This document shows positions 1-8,061 of a stretch of 44,733 bases of DNA, piece by piece. The stretch is from a virus. The stretch covers positions 1-44,733 of IMG/VR virus record IMGVR_UViG_3300007539_000041; one strand, 5' to 3'. Every line of letters starts with the position of its first letter. Position 1 is the stretch's first letter. The translations under genes were made by a program, and so were the position numbers. A model generated the notes under the pieces. The model was not told the origin of the DNA, ran no database searches, and saw only the letters and a program-made list of their open reading frames with translations.

Positions 1-510
1 TCAAGCAAACTTAAGGTTGGGATGACCGTAAGCGGAACAGGTATCACGGGAACAACTTCTACTATCACTTCTATCACGGACTCAACAAATGTTGTTCTTT
101 CTGCGGCGGCAAGTGGGAGTGGCACAAATGTTCTTACATTTACAACCACCGATGAAATTCCAGAAGTCTGCACTCTAAGTTCCTTTACGGACAAAGATAA
201 CATGAAACGAGATGGAAGTTATTGGCTATTAAATGAGGAGGGTCGGATTTTCTTCTTACAAGATTACCCCTACCATACGCGAAACTCTGTTCTTGTTTCT
301 TACATCGCTGGAAATGCAAGGGTTCCCGCCGCAGTTCACGAAGCCGCTACGAAATTAGTTGCGGCAGAAATTATTCGGCATGATGACCAAAGTATTCTTA
401 TTGCTGAAACAGGAGCAAATATTTCAACAAAAGAAAAGTATGATATTCTCAAGAAAGAAGCGATGGATATTCTCAAAGGCAAATCCGATATTGTCTATTT
501 TATTGATTAG
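1..510 (+). CDS. Head-tail connector / adaptor protein (5'-truncated by window edge)
   Basis: The reading frame is open from base 1, so the protein probably begins upstream; the first in-frame ATG is at 22. The visible 162-169 residues have a Ser/Thr/Gly-rich beta segment at the start, then a helical C-terminal part containing VPAAVHEAATKLVAAEI and ISTKEKYDILKKEAMDIL. This 'xPAAVxEAAxxLVAxxI...' pattern is typical of gp6-like phage connector proteins that sit under the portal. Its position as the first gene of a head-to-tail gene order supports this role. The Ser/Thr-rich N-terminal part looks like an added beta domain, possibly surface exposed. Family assignment is by pattern and context only. 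Confidence 0.6.
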   Translation, partial: SSKLKVGMTVSGTGITGTTSTITSITDSTNVVLSAAASGSGTNVLTFTTTDEIPEVCTLSSFTDKDNMKRDGSYWLLNEEGRIFFLQDYPYHTRNSVLVSYIAGNARVPAAVHEAATKLVAAEIIRHDDQSILIAETGANISTKEKYDILKKEAMDILKGKSDIVYFID

Positions 511-518
511 GTGATAGT

Positions 519-1079
519 ATGTGGAAAGATGTTATTAGAAAAAGTCGTTATAAGATGCCTGATGAAGAAAAGGTTTTTGCAGAGATTGACAGGATTGTTG
601 ATTACTATGAAGGTAGGCTCCATGCAGAGATTAGAAGTGCGGCTATGAGAATATACGAAAGAGATAGTCCCTATACCGGAGACGGGTTTATATTAGATAC
701 AATTAAGAAGGGGAATGTTCAGGTTGAGGCTTTGGGATTAGAATATAGAGACTCTAATCGGAGAGAGGAAGATGATAATTTAGTAGAATATCAATTTTAT
801 TATGTTGACCCACATTCTAGCGGCTATGATAAAATTAAAATTAATTCTGTAGTAATTTACGGTAAGAATGAAAAACAAGGCAATAGCAAAATTACAAACT
901 ATCCCGATGTTGAAGATTACGATTCAAGAAAGTTCAAAAGAAGTGCCAAAGGTTATGCTAGAAATAAAGCCATGATGATGGAACCTCCAGAAGAAGAAGG
1001 ATTACAGCAATACAAAAAGTATGCAGATATAACAGAAGATTTGATGGAAAACATCGTAAGGGATATTATGGGGTTGTGA
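519..1079 (+). CDS. Head-tail region protein, unknown (186 aa)
   Basis: The gene begins 9 bases after the connector with a GTGATAGT leader and ends at a TGA beside the next start. The product is charged and soluble, has no membrane segment or signal peptide, and is rich in acidic and Tyr residues (for example the EDYDSRKFKRSAKGYARNK stretch). The position between connector and tail-completion genes is where head-closure or neck proteins (HK97 gp10-like) are usually found, and the alpha/beta make-up with a C-terminal helix fits that class. I do not recognise a specific motif, so the role rests on gene order. Confidence 0.5.
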   Translation: MWKDVIRKSRYKMPDEEKVFAEIDRIVDYYEGRLHAEIRSAAMRIYERDSPYTGDGFILDTIKKGNVQVEALGLEYRDSNRREEDDNLVEYQFYYVDPHSSGYDKIKINSVVIYGKNEKQGNSKITNYPDVEDYDSRKFKRSAKGYARNKAMMMEPPEEEGLQQYKKYADITEDLMENIVRDIMGL

Positions 1080-1081
1080 AT

Positions 1082-1297
1082 ATGTGGGAAGATATTTTAA
1101 AAAGAGTGGACAATAACTACGACAGATTAGAAAGTGCTATTGAAGATGCAATAGATGAAGCAGAAAATACAAAGAAACCCCAATATATCAAAGAGAGCGA
1201 TGATGGGACATACTTTATAGACAGTAAAAAACAAAGATATTATGGCGATTACATAGTAGCAATTGTTAATGCCGATGGCAAAGTAGAAAGAAAGTGA
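1082..1297 (+). CDS. Small acidic protein, unknown (71 aa)
   Basis: An ATG two bases after the previous stop was chosen; a GTG six bases upstream is possible. The protein begins MWEDILKRV, resembling the MWKDVIRKS start of the preceding gene, and continues with an acidic amphipathic helix (IEDAIDEAE) and a C-terminal part with several Tyr. No known domain is recognised. It lies inside the neck/tail operon with 4-base spacing to the next gene, so it is likely co-translated. Confidence 0.5.
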   Translation: MWEDILKRVDNNYDRLESAIEDAIDEAENTKKPQYIKESDDGTYFIDSKKQRYYGDYIVAIVNADGKVERK

Positions 1298-1301
1298 TAA
1301 A

Positions 1302-1517
1302 ATGGCAATTGAAATTGACATGAAAGTGTTCAATGAACTATTGCAGATTCAAAAAGAAAGAAAACTCGCTATGGATGAATTGTCTCTTGTACTTGGTTAT
1401 GATGTTTCATTTTCCGATGATGAAGTAAAGCAATTTGCTATGGAAGAATATGAAAAATACATCAATAAACAAATTAATGAGGAGGTGCAAAAATGGATGA
1501 AGTCTCTTTACTCATAG
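1302..1517 (+). CDS. Small helical protein, unknown (71 aa)
   Basis: This is a short, mostly helical, charged protein (MAIEIDMKVFNELLQIQKER...) with no cysteines or membrane segments. Its 3' end overlaps the next gene by 25 bases, and the strong ribosome-binding site GAGGAGGTG for that gene lies inside its coding sequence. Function unknown; the location suggests a morphogenesis accessory role. Confidence 0.5.
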   Translation: MAIEIDMKVFNELLQIQKERKLAMDELSLVLGYDVSFSDDEVKQFAMEEYEKYINKQINEEVQKWMKSLYS

Positions 1518-2005
1518 ATTTACTTAGCAATAACTGGTCTTCTAATGCCACGGCTTTAGTCTCTAGTGGGGATATTGGTGCTTCTCATGCTGTTGTTCCC
1601 CAGTTTATTGACATTAGAACAACCACTGCAAATAAAGGTGTTCGTGTTGATTTGAACCAATCTCCGGCAACAATCGTTGTTTTTGAAGATTCTCAAAATT
1701 TAGAATACCCTACGGTTCATTATGATGTAAGGAATGAAACCTATTCGTTCACTTTACACATCCGAGTCCTTCATGATGAGAGGGGAGGACTGGATGCAAA
1801 CTACGGGAAAGACAGGCTAAGGGCTATATACTTGATACTTCGTAGGGTTCTTGAGAGCAAGCGTACTGGTTATACTGCTTCGGACGGTTCCCGTTTCCAG
1901 CAATTATTTGTAGGTTCCCGAAGTGAGTCAAATGACCGAGCAAAGCGATTATTTGGATATAAAGTGAATTTAGAAGCGAAACGATTTGCAGTAAGTATTC
2001 CCTAG
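1493..2005 (+). CDS. Tail completion/terminator-like protein (170 aa)
   Basis: The start is supported by GAGGAGGTG 7-8 bases upstream. The sequence has an N-terminal helix (MDEVSLLIDLLSNNW), then a beta-rich centre in which NETYSFTLHIRVLHDE resembles the core strand of tail terminator proteins, then a helix (DRLRAIYLILRRVLESK) and a final strand. Size and gene order (connector, neck, terminator, tail tube) match siphovirus tail terminators, which cap the tail tube and join it to the head. The call rests on context and fold pattern, not on a recognised signature. Confidence 0.5.
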   Translation: MDEVSLLIDLLSNNWSSNATALVSSGDIGASHAVVPQFIDIRTTTANKGVRVDLNQSPATIVVFEDSQNLEYPTVHYDVRNETYSFTLHIRVLHDERGGLDANYGKDRLRAIYLILRRVLESKRTGYTASDGSRFQQLFVGSRSESNDRAKRLFGYKVNLEAKRFAVSIP

Positions 2006-2035
2006 TAGGTTTGTTAAATAGGGGAGGAAAACAAC

Positions 2036-3655
2036 ATGGCGATTAATACGGACATATTTTTAGGTAGCGGAGCAAATCTGGCGTTAGTGCCGGAAACTGA
2101 TTTGTATATTGGTTTGAATCACAGCACAACTACTGCAACTGTTATTCAAGCAGAAGTAGATTTTGTAAATAACTATCTTCTTGTTGAGGATATTTATGTT
2201 GGATGCGTTGTTGATTATTACGCAGCAGGAACAACAACTCCTGCTTCTTCCCACACTTGCACAGCAAATGGTGTTTCTAGTATTACAATTAGCCCTGCTC
2301 ATACCCATACTGAAGCAAATGGTGATTTTATCATTATCAGAGGTTATGGCGCACCATGCGTTGGTCAAAAGCATGGGACTGTTAAGAGATTAAATGCTGA
2401 TAACTGGCTCGGTGTTGTAGAATCTGCTTCTTTCCCGAATGTTGATGTTGAGGTTAAGCAACTCAATTTATCCCTCGGAACAGCAAGAAATTATGAATAC
2501 CAATATAAAGGTATAGAAACTGCAAGTGGCGCGAACATTAACTTAGTTGCTAACCACGGTGCATTTTTGTATTATGCTTTGGGTTCTTGTAGCCAAGTTA
2601 TCGCAACAATCATAAACGACCACCCCTCAGACCGATTAACTGCTGATGCGGCAGGAGATGTTTATATTGACACGGGCAATGCAGGAGCAGGACAAAAAAC
2701 TATTACGACTCATTTAAGTCAAGGCCCAATTTTCTACAAAACAGGATATGCCGCAACAGGAACGGCAGGGACGGCATTAACTCCGCCATTGTTAAATCAC
2801 TTGGATGCTCACACCAATGTTGAGCAACTGACGAGAACAACCACTACCGCTACTGCTCTAACGGCCCCAATTACTTACACCTTTACCGAAGCCAACGGTG
2901 AAGAATTGCCTTCGTTTGCCCTTGAGCAAACCCTTAGCAAATTGGAATCCTCAAACACTTTCATCACGGGAGACACCACCTTAGCCACCGAGTCGCATAA
3001 CTTTGTGCGAATCGCAAGAGGCAATCGTGTTCAAACGCTCACATTTACGGCAAATGAAAACGAAGAATTGAAAATGACGATGGACTTAAGCACCCGTGGC
3101 GTTCACCGACTTAAGACCAATGAATCGTATGAGGCGAGAGGCGGTGCAGGTAGCGATAACGACAAACTGTTCAACCTTAACGATACTTCCGGTGATGCAG
3201 AATTCCTTGAACCGTTCTTCTTTTCTTCGGGTTCTTTCACCATTTTCGGTGAACAATTCCTCAAGATTACGAACCTTAGTTTGACTATCAACAACAATCT
3301 GCAAGAGAAGCGATTTATTGGAATCGGAAATAAGTCTCTTAAGACGGACATTCCTTCTTTCCGAAACTATGAATTGTCTTTTACTGCATTAATCACCAAT
3401 AACAGACTGTTTGAAGAATTGTTTGACCAAGCAGAGCAAACTGGAACGGGCCTTACTGATGATAACGGCTTGATTCAGTTAGTCTTTGATAAGGCCAACG
3501 GTGAACAAATTAAACTCCAGTTCAAGAATTATATGATTAATGCTGCTAATTACACCATTCCCGATGATAAAGGGGCAATTACTGTTGAAGCAACGGTCAT
3601 GCCAAGAGACTTACACCTCTGTGAAGTTAAGACCCACTGGGTTTTGCAGGGGTGA
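2036..3655 (+). CDS. Major tail (tube) protein (539 aa)
   Basis: The start has a strong GGGGAGG ribosome-binding site 6-7 bases upstream. The product is a large beta-rich protein; its C-terminal half ends with NYTIPDDKGAITVEATVMPRD, the kind of closing strand seen in tail-tube subunits, and contains repeated 'LSLTINNNLQEKRFIG' and 'YELSFTALITNN' strands typical of tube proteins (a statement about how a template conformation and a deviation strand alternate). It directly precedes the tail-assembly chaperone pair and tape measure, the usual place of the tube gene. The length, about twice that of typical tube proteins, implies an inserted surface domain in the first half, which is Thr/Ala/Gly-rich. 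Confidence 0.7.
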   Translation: MAINTDIFLGSGANLALVPETDLYIGLNHSTTTATVIQAEVDFVNNYLLVEDIYVGCVVDYYAAGTTTPASSHTCTANGVSSITISPAHTHTEANGDFIIIRGYGAPCVGQKHGTVKRLNADNWLGVVESASFPNVDVEVKQLNLSLGTARNYEYQYKGIETASGANINLVANHGAFLYYALGSCSQVIATIINDHPSDRLTADAAGDVYIDTGNAGAGQKTITTHLSQGPIFYKTGYAATGTAGTALTPPLLNHLDAHTNVEQLTRTTTTATALTAPITYTFTEANGEELPSFALEQTLSKLESSNTFITGDTTLATESHNFVRIARGNRVQTLTFTANENEELKMTMDLSTRGVHRLKTNESYEARGGAGSDNDKLFNLNDTSGDAEFLEPFFFSSGSFTIFGEQFLKITNLSLTINNNLQEKRFIGIGNKSLKTDIPSFRNYELSFTALITNNRLFEELFDQAEQTGTGLTDDNGLIQLVFDKANGEQIKLQFKNYMINAANYTIPDDKGAITVEATVMPRDLHLCEVKTHWVLQG

Positions 3656-3659
3656 TTTT

Positions 3660-3773
3660 ATGGATAAGTATGAAAAAGCCCGCTATATTGAAGAATCAAA
3701 GGCTAAGACCAAGAAAAAAAAGGTCATCAAAGAAAAAGTTGAGGAACCTAAGAAATCCAAGTTAGCAGAATGA
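3660..3773 (+). CDS. Lysine-rich microprotein (37 aa)
   Basis: The ATG follows the tail-tube stop by four bases with a GGGGTGATTTT leader. The peptide is very rich in Lys and Glu (KAKTKKKKVIKEKVEEPKK) and is predicted to be a charged helix or disordered. No domain is recognised. A small Lys-rich tail-tube-adjacent protein could bind DNA or act as an assembly aid, but this is only a guess. Confidence 0.45.
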   Translation: MDKYEKARYIEESKAKTKKKKVIKEKVEEPKKSKLAE

Positions 3774-3780
3774 TATTCCA

Positions 3781-3805
3781 CCAACACCGTTTGTTTGTTT
3801 GTTGG
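3781..3805 (+). promoter_or_regulatory. Short hairpin before the tail-chaperone gene
   Basis: CCAACA (3781-3786) can pair with TGTTGG (3800-3805) across a 13-base loop rich in TTTG repeats. It lies in the 48-base gap between the Lys-rich peptide and the chaperone start at 3822. It could modulate expression between the abundant tube protein and the downstream genes. The stem is only 6 bp, so this is weak. Confidence 0.25.
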
Positions 3806-3821
3806 TTTGAAGGTGGAGAAT

Positions 3822-4193
3822 ATGTTAAGTGATAAGAAGATTGTATCAGATAAGAGTGCTTTATTTGCACTAACCGAGCCTACGCTACATTATATCCGTG
3901 TAGCACCCGAAAGTGATGAATACCTCAAAGTGTGGATTAAAGAACCCACATGGCTTGAGGTGGACAAAGCCATGAACGCTATGATGAAAATTGATGCAAA
4001 GCGTCAAGACATGGACATTGACCTAAATGCAATGTTTCGCTTCATGGTTGAAAACTTCATTGTGAAGACAGAACCTTCTCTTTCGGCGGTTGATATTCTC
4101 CGCTTGACACCTTATGTTGGAAACCAACTCAAGGAAATTCTCCCAAATCCTTTAACGGCCTTAGAGGGGGATGAAGAAAAAAACGAAGAATGA
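3822..4193 (+). CDS. Tail assembly chaperone, G-like frame (123 aa)
   Basis: ATG at 3822 is preferred because GGTGGAG lies 5-6 bases upstream; an upstream in-frame TTG at 3795 lacks one. The protein is a soluble helical domain containing WIKEPTWLEVDKAMNAMM and ends in an acidic tail, as in lambda gpG-type chaperones. It lies between the tube gene and the tape measure, the conserved place of the G/GT pair. The last codons contain the slippery heptamer A_AAA_AAC in the correct frame 6 bases before the stop, which would fuse it to the next frame. It is thought to hold the tape measure protein during tail assembly. Confidence 0.75.
   Translation: MLSDKKIVSDKSALFALTEPTLHYIRVAPESDEYLKVWIKEPTWLEVDKAMNAMMKIDAKRQDMDIDLNAMFRFMVENFIVKTEPSLSAVDILRLTPYVGNQLKEILPNPLTALEGDEEKNEE
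4178..4184 (+). promoter_or_regulatory. Programmed -1 ribosomal frameshift site (A_AAA_AAC)
   Basis: In the zero frame the codons read GAA AAA AAC GAA GAA TGA, so A|AAA|AAC fits the X_XXY_YYZ rule exactly. Slipping back one base after AAC leads into the frame that encodes 4190-4399, giving a fusion of about 192 residues in place of the 123-residue product. The arrangement and position match the G/GT frameshift of tailed phages. Frequency and any downstream stimulatory structure cannot be read from here. Confidence 0.8.
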
Positions 4194-4399
4194 GAAAAAT
4201 GTTGAGAGGAGGACAAGGTTCTCCTAGCGATATTTCTCTCATTATTGTCTATACTTTAGCCAAAGCGTTAGGAATTAGCCCCTTAGAAATATATAAAATG
4301 CCAGCAAGTTTGGTTTCAGACTTATTATCTGTCCATAGAGTCATGTCCGAAATAGAAAAGGAAGAAATGGATAAGATAGAAAAGAAGGCTAGGAAGTGA
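4190..4399 (+). CDS. Tail assembly chaperone, T-like extension frame (69 aa alone; about 192 aa as -1 fusion)
   Basis: This frame begins with an ATG overlapping the previous stop (ATGA), but it is also reached by the -1 slip at 4178-4184. The content is a helical segment (SDISLIIVYTLAKALGISPLEIYKMP) and a charged C-terminal helix; similar short 'ALGISPxEIyxMp' domains follow G-type chaperones in many phages. It is probably made mainly as the GT-like fusion, which links tube subunits to the tape measure. Independent initiation is possible but no strong ribosome-binding site is seen. Confidence 0.65.
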   Translation: MRKMLRGGQGSPSDISLIIVYTLAKALGISPLEIYKMPASLVSDLLSVHRVMSEIEKEEMDKIEKKARK

Positions 4400-4415
4400 T
4401 TTTATTTCTTCATAC

Positions 4416-6209
4416 ATGGTGAGCCAGCGATTGGATAAATTGCTTGACCAAATGGAAAAATACAATAGCCTACAAGATAAAGCAAAAGAAATCACAGAAA
4501 AAGCCGAAAAAGAGATGAAATCTCAGGCAATGATTGCTGAAAAACTCGGATTAAAATTTAAAAGCGCAAATAAATATCTTGATGAGAATAATAAACTTGT
4601 AGATTATATGGGAAGAGAAATCTCAAGAGTCGGAGAAGTGGTCACCAATTTTAATAAAAGAACAAGTGTCTTAACTAAAACAATTGAGAGCCTAAATAAG
4701 AAAGGTAAATCATTTGAAATATTTTCTGCTGACTCTCTAAAAACCTATAAACGGCTTGGAGGAAATACCTTTGAGTATTTAGCCGAGGCTATTTCTGGAA
4801 CAAGAGAAGAAATTACTATTTTGGGACAAGAAGGCGCAAAAGTTAGAAAGTTTGCTTATGGTTTCTTACCAAGCGGTACTTTCCGAGCCTTAAATAAAGT
4901 TTCTTCTGTTTTACAGGCTATTGGTAGTGCTACAAGAAGAGGCACTAGAAATTCTCAAAACTATTCTAAGCAAATAAATATTCTTAAAAAGGACTTAAAA
5001 GGCCTAACAGAAGGTTCAATAGAATATACAAATGTAGCGGAAACCATCAGAGAACTTGAAGCAGATATGGCTCCTTCCGGTTTAGGTGGAAGCATCATGG
5101 CAGGTATTGGTAAAATCGGTAAAGTGATACCTACTATGGATTCTATCTCTCAAGTTTTAAGCGGTTCTACTATCTATTCAGGTGTTGGTCGCCCAAGAAA
5201 TACCGATTATGCGGGAACCCCTTCTTTTAACAGGCTTGGCCAAGGAGATATCATACGAAACCGTAGGCAACAATTTGGAGCATTCTTCCAAAAGGGGGGC
5301 TTTAAGGGAATGATGGGAAGGTCTTTTGAGCAAGGAAAAGAAATGAGAAAGGCAATGAAACTCGCCTTAATAGGAACCCTTGGAAAAGCGCAAAATGTGG
5401 CAAAAACATTTAAGATGTTTGCCGGTGTTTTAGGAAAAGCATTGTTAAGATTTGCTATTATGGCAACTATTTATATTACTCTATTCTTTGTGTTAGTCTA
5501 TGCCTTTAGAAAACCAATCATGGCAGGATTTGAACTGATGAGAACTGCGCTTTCAAAAACTCTACCCTTTATTCTTGAAGGGATTAGTACCGTTTTTGAC
5601 GGCATTTCAGAAATATATCAAGGATTCGTTGATGGTGATTTATTCGCTGTCTTCTCTGGAGTATGGGAAATTGCATGGGGATTGCTTCAAATATCTTTTG
5701 GTGTGCTTTCTAGTTTGCTCGGTGCTTTGGGGGGTCTTATTGTAGGATTTGCTAAACAGGCTTTTACACAGGCAAAGGATTATGTATTCGGCATATTTGC
5801 TAGAGGAAAGAGTATAGAGGCTCGCTTAAAGAGTATAGGAGTTGTTTTGCTGGCTATATCTCTCTTCTTCTTCACTATCCCTACTTTGATAGGTGTTGTT
5901 ATTACCGCAGTTGTTGGTGGATTATTGAAGAAACTAGACATATTCCCCTTTGCTAATGGTGGAGTCGTTGGTTCGGGTATGCAATTGGTCGGAGAAAGAG
6001 GCCCAGAGTTGGTTAAATTACCACAAGGCTCAAGAGTATATTCTAACAGAGACTCAAGAAAGATGGGTGGCGGCACAGTCAATAACTTCAACATTACAGT
6101 CAATGCTAAGGATTCTTCAAAGGCAGAGATGCGAAGAATGGCAGATGAAATCGGTAGAATGATTAATTCAAAAATTAACAGAAGCACATCTTCTAGCACA
6201 TTGAGGTGA
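4416..6209 (+). CDS. Tail tape measure protein (597 aa)
   Basis: The N-terminal 70 residues are a charged coiled coil. Residues about 340-370, 420-450 and 475-515 are strongly hydrophobic, membrane-like segments. The C-terminus has the typical tape-measure ending FANGGVVGSGMQLVGERGPE followed by LPQGSRVYS and a VNNFNITVNA strand with a terminal helix. It acts as the ruler of tail length, fills the tube and is ejected on infection. Using the usual ratio of about 0.15 nm per residue, the tail would be about 90 nm long. It follows the chaperone pair, as expected. Confidence 0.85.
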   Translation: MVSQRLDKLLDQMEKYNSLQDKAKEITEKAEKEMKSQAMIAEKLGLKFKSANKYLDENNKLVDYMGREISRVGEVVTNFNKRTSVLTKTIESLNKKGKSFEIFSADSLKTYKRLGGNTFEYLAEAISGTREEITILGQEGAKVRKFAYGFLPSGTFRALNKVSSVLQAIGSATRRGTRNSQNYSKQINILKKDLKGLTEGSIEYTNVAETIRELEADMAPSGLGGSIMAGIGKIGKVIPTMDSISQVLSGSTIYSGVGRPRNTDYAGTPSFNRLGQGDIIRNRRQQFGAFFQKGGFKGMMGRSFEQGKEMRKAMKLALIGTLGKAQNVAKTFKMFAGVLGKALLRFAIMATIYITLFFVLVYAFRKPIMAGFELMRTALSKTLPFILEGISTVFDGISEIYQGFVDGDLFAVFSGVWEIAWGLLQISFGVLSSLLGALGGLIVGFAKQAFTQAKDYVFGIFARGKSIEARLKSIGVVLLAISLFFFTIPTLIGVVITAVVGGLLKKLDIFPFANGGVVGSGMQLVGERGPELVKLPQGSRVYSNRDSRKMGGGTVNNFNITVNAKDSSKAEMRRMADEIGRMINSKINRSTSSSTLR

Positions 6210-6213
6210 TAAC

Positions 6214-6864
6214 ATGACATTGGTTGGCGGAGAGTTTGTTTATCTTAAATTACAACAGCATAAAGGCACTAGCACAACTGAGGATATTATTCCCCTAAAG
6301 GTGCAAAGCATTTCGGTGAGCGTAGATAAAACAATTCCAAATTTGCCCGTTCCTTTAAGCGGTTTAGCCACTGGCGAATCTGCCACAGTTGCCTTAGACT
6401 TGGGAATGTCAAACAAAAGAATTTCTTTGAGTGGGGTCATATTAGAAACATCACTTACAAGAAGCCACACCTCCGGCGCACTAACCTTTACGCCTCAAGA
6501 AGTCGCCCAAATGATTGCTTCCGGTGTTGATTCAACGGGTGCGGCGAGATACCAAGCAATCAATGAATTGGTGGTGCTGATTGACTCCAAGGTTAATGAA
6601 AATTATGTTGATAGGGGAAAAGCCGCAGATGCCTCCGAGACGAGTAATGGAACACTAACCGCACAAATTCCCCTTACATTTAGGTCAAGAGGGGCCTCCT
6701 TAGAAAAAGACAATAAATTCGTAGTGTTGGCAAAGGACTTTCCGACCTCCAATACTTCTACTGGACTTACAGGTTTTATTCAAAGTTTCAGTTTTGAACT
6801 AAATGCTGAAACAGTAGAAGTTGCTTTTAATATGGAATTTGTCGTAGCCAATGTTCTTCCTTGA
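6214..6864 (+). CDS. Probable distal tail / tail-tip protein (216 aa)
   Basis: The start has GAGGTGATAAC upstream, overlapping the tape-measure stop region. The product is beta-rich, with IPLKVQSISVSVDKTIPNLP near the N-terminus and the closing strand SFELNAETVEVAFNMEFVV. The position immediately after the tape measure is that of Dit-like proteins, which form the hub ring below the last tube ring. No cysteine clusters or membrane segments are seen. The specific Dit assignment is inferred from order and beta content. Confidence 0.5.
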   Translation: MTLVGGEFVYLKLQQHKGTSTTEDIIPLKVQSISVSVDKTIPNLPVPLSGLATGESATVALDLGMSNKRISLSGVILETSLTRSHTSGALTFTPQEVAQMIASGVDSTGAARYQAINELVVLIDSKVNENYVDRGKAADASETSNGTLTAQIPLTFRSRGASLEKDNKFVVLAKDFPTSNTSTGLTGFIQSFSFELNAETVEVAFNMEFVVANVLP

Positions 6865-6873
6865 GGTTTTATT

Positions 6874-8061
6874 ATGTCGTATTCCATTTTCACAGGAAAG
6901 CAACGCTCGCTTGTTTTTCCAATTATGTGTAATGGTTTTTTAACGATAGATTATACCGATAATGTGGCCTCAACAGGAACAGGGATTACCTATGGTCTTT
7001 GGGATTTAGACGACAACTTTACCTTTGAGTGTGTCTTAACTCCCTATGAAATCAACGGTTATGGGACTCATAGCAGTACGGGCGACACTTACATACCCAC
7101 CACTGGGAACCTTTCAAAGGTGAGCCATAGCGATGGTTTAGGCATAGTTTCCAGTAGCAAAAAAATCATGTCTGCGTTAGAAGAATCCATCTACACCGCA
7201 GGGACACAGAACAATCATCAAAGCGAAGTTTATCTGCCAAGAGCAAATCGCAAAAATCACGAAATGAGAATCTTTCATAGCACCAACTTTCAAGTGAGTT
7301 TGGTAAATGATACTCTACACAATGAGAATAACCCTGCAAGATACAAAATTAAGGTAGGCATAAAATTAGGCACTGCTTCTATGGAGTATTTCACAAGCGA
7401 TGCAGTTATTTTGCCAAACGAAGGGGGGCAATATGATTACTCTTCCGTACCTGACTTACAGGGTTTTGATACCGATGGCAAGTTAAAATACAGAAGAATA
7501 AGTTTTGCTCTCGCCGGTTCATCGGGAACGACTCTTAAAATGACAACAGGCGCAGGAATTGATGATAAGTTATTTGAAAATGTTGAATTATTCACTAGAA
7601 GCGGAACAGATTTAGTATCTATTGGCCTATTTGATAGTAAGCCTTCTGCTAGCACTATTACTTTAAAGTCTGCATTAACAACAACTATTTCATCGGGCGA
7701 CCCAATTTTTATCAAACATATTCAAGAACCAAGTTATATTAACAACACATATCATATTGCTTGTTCTTGGGATAATCAAAACAAAGTTGCTAATGTGTTC
7801 TTCAATGGTCGCTTGGTCAAGACTGGAACGCATACGCAGACAACTTCTTTTGCTATGGCCGCAGAAGATTTTTACATTGGGGCTAACGGTGGAGGCGCAA
7901 CGGGGGCAAATTCGGCAACTACTAATAATCAATTCATGGGGGAACTCCATGAGTTGAGCATTATGAATATCAATAAAAGAGAGTTTAATGCCGTGAATAA
8001 CTTAATGCCTAATTTAAATGATACTGTTTTGTATTTGAGATTTGAGGAGGTGGATGATTAA
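6874..8061 (+). CDS. Tail-tip protein with LamG/concanavalin-like domain (395 aa)
   Basis: The C-terminal third has the pattern of a LamG-type jelly-roll lectin: YHIACSWDNQNKVANVFFNGRLVKTG, then a 'FYIGANGGG' strand and 'FMGELHELSIMN', ending LYLRFEEVDD. The N-terminal part also reads as a jelly roll (FTFECVLTPYEI). Such domains bind glycans and are common in tail tips and fibres. It ends in TAATG, overlapping the start of the giant downstream gene, so the two are translationally coupled and probably assemble together. Confidence 0.6.
   Translation: MSYSIFTGKQRSLVFPIMCNGFLTIDYTDNVASTGTGITYGLWDLDDNFTFECVLTPYEINGYGTHSSTGDTYIPTTGNLSKVSHSDGLGIVSSSKKIMSALEESIYTAGTQNNHQSEVYLPRANRKNHEMRIFHSTNFQVSLVNDTLHNENNPARYKIKVGIKLGTASMEYFTSDAVILPNEGGQYDYSSVPDLQGFDTDGKLKYRRISFALAGSSGTTLKMTTGAGIDDKLFENVELFTRSGTDLVSIGLFDSKPSASTITLKSALTTTISSGDPIFIKHIQEPSYINNTYHIACSWDNQNKVANVFFNGRLVKTGTHTQTTSFAMAAEDFYIGANGGGATGANSATTNNQFMGELHELSIMNINKREFNAVNNLMPNLNDTVLYLRFEEVDD

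Noticed and set aside
2010-2022. TATA-like TTAAATAG before the tail tube gene
   Set aside because: Only about 15 bases separate it from the ATG, too short for a start site 25 bases downstream.
5780-6220. 146-residue minus-strand frame opposite the tape measure
   Set aside because: It is antisense to a clear tape measure gene, has no ribosome-binding site and reads as a shadow frame.
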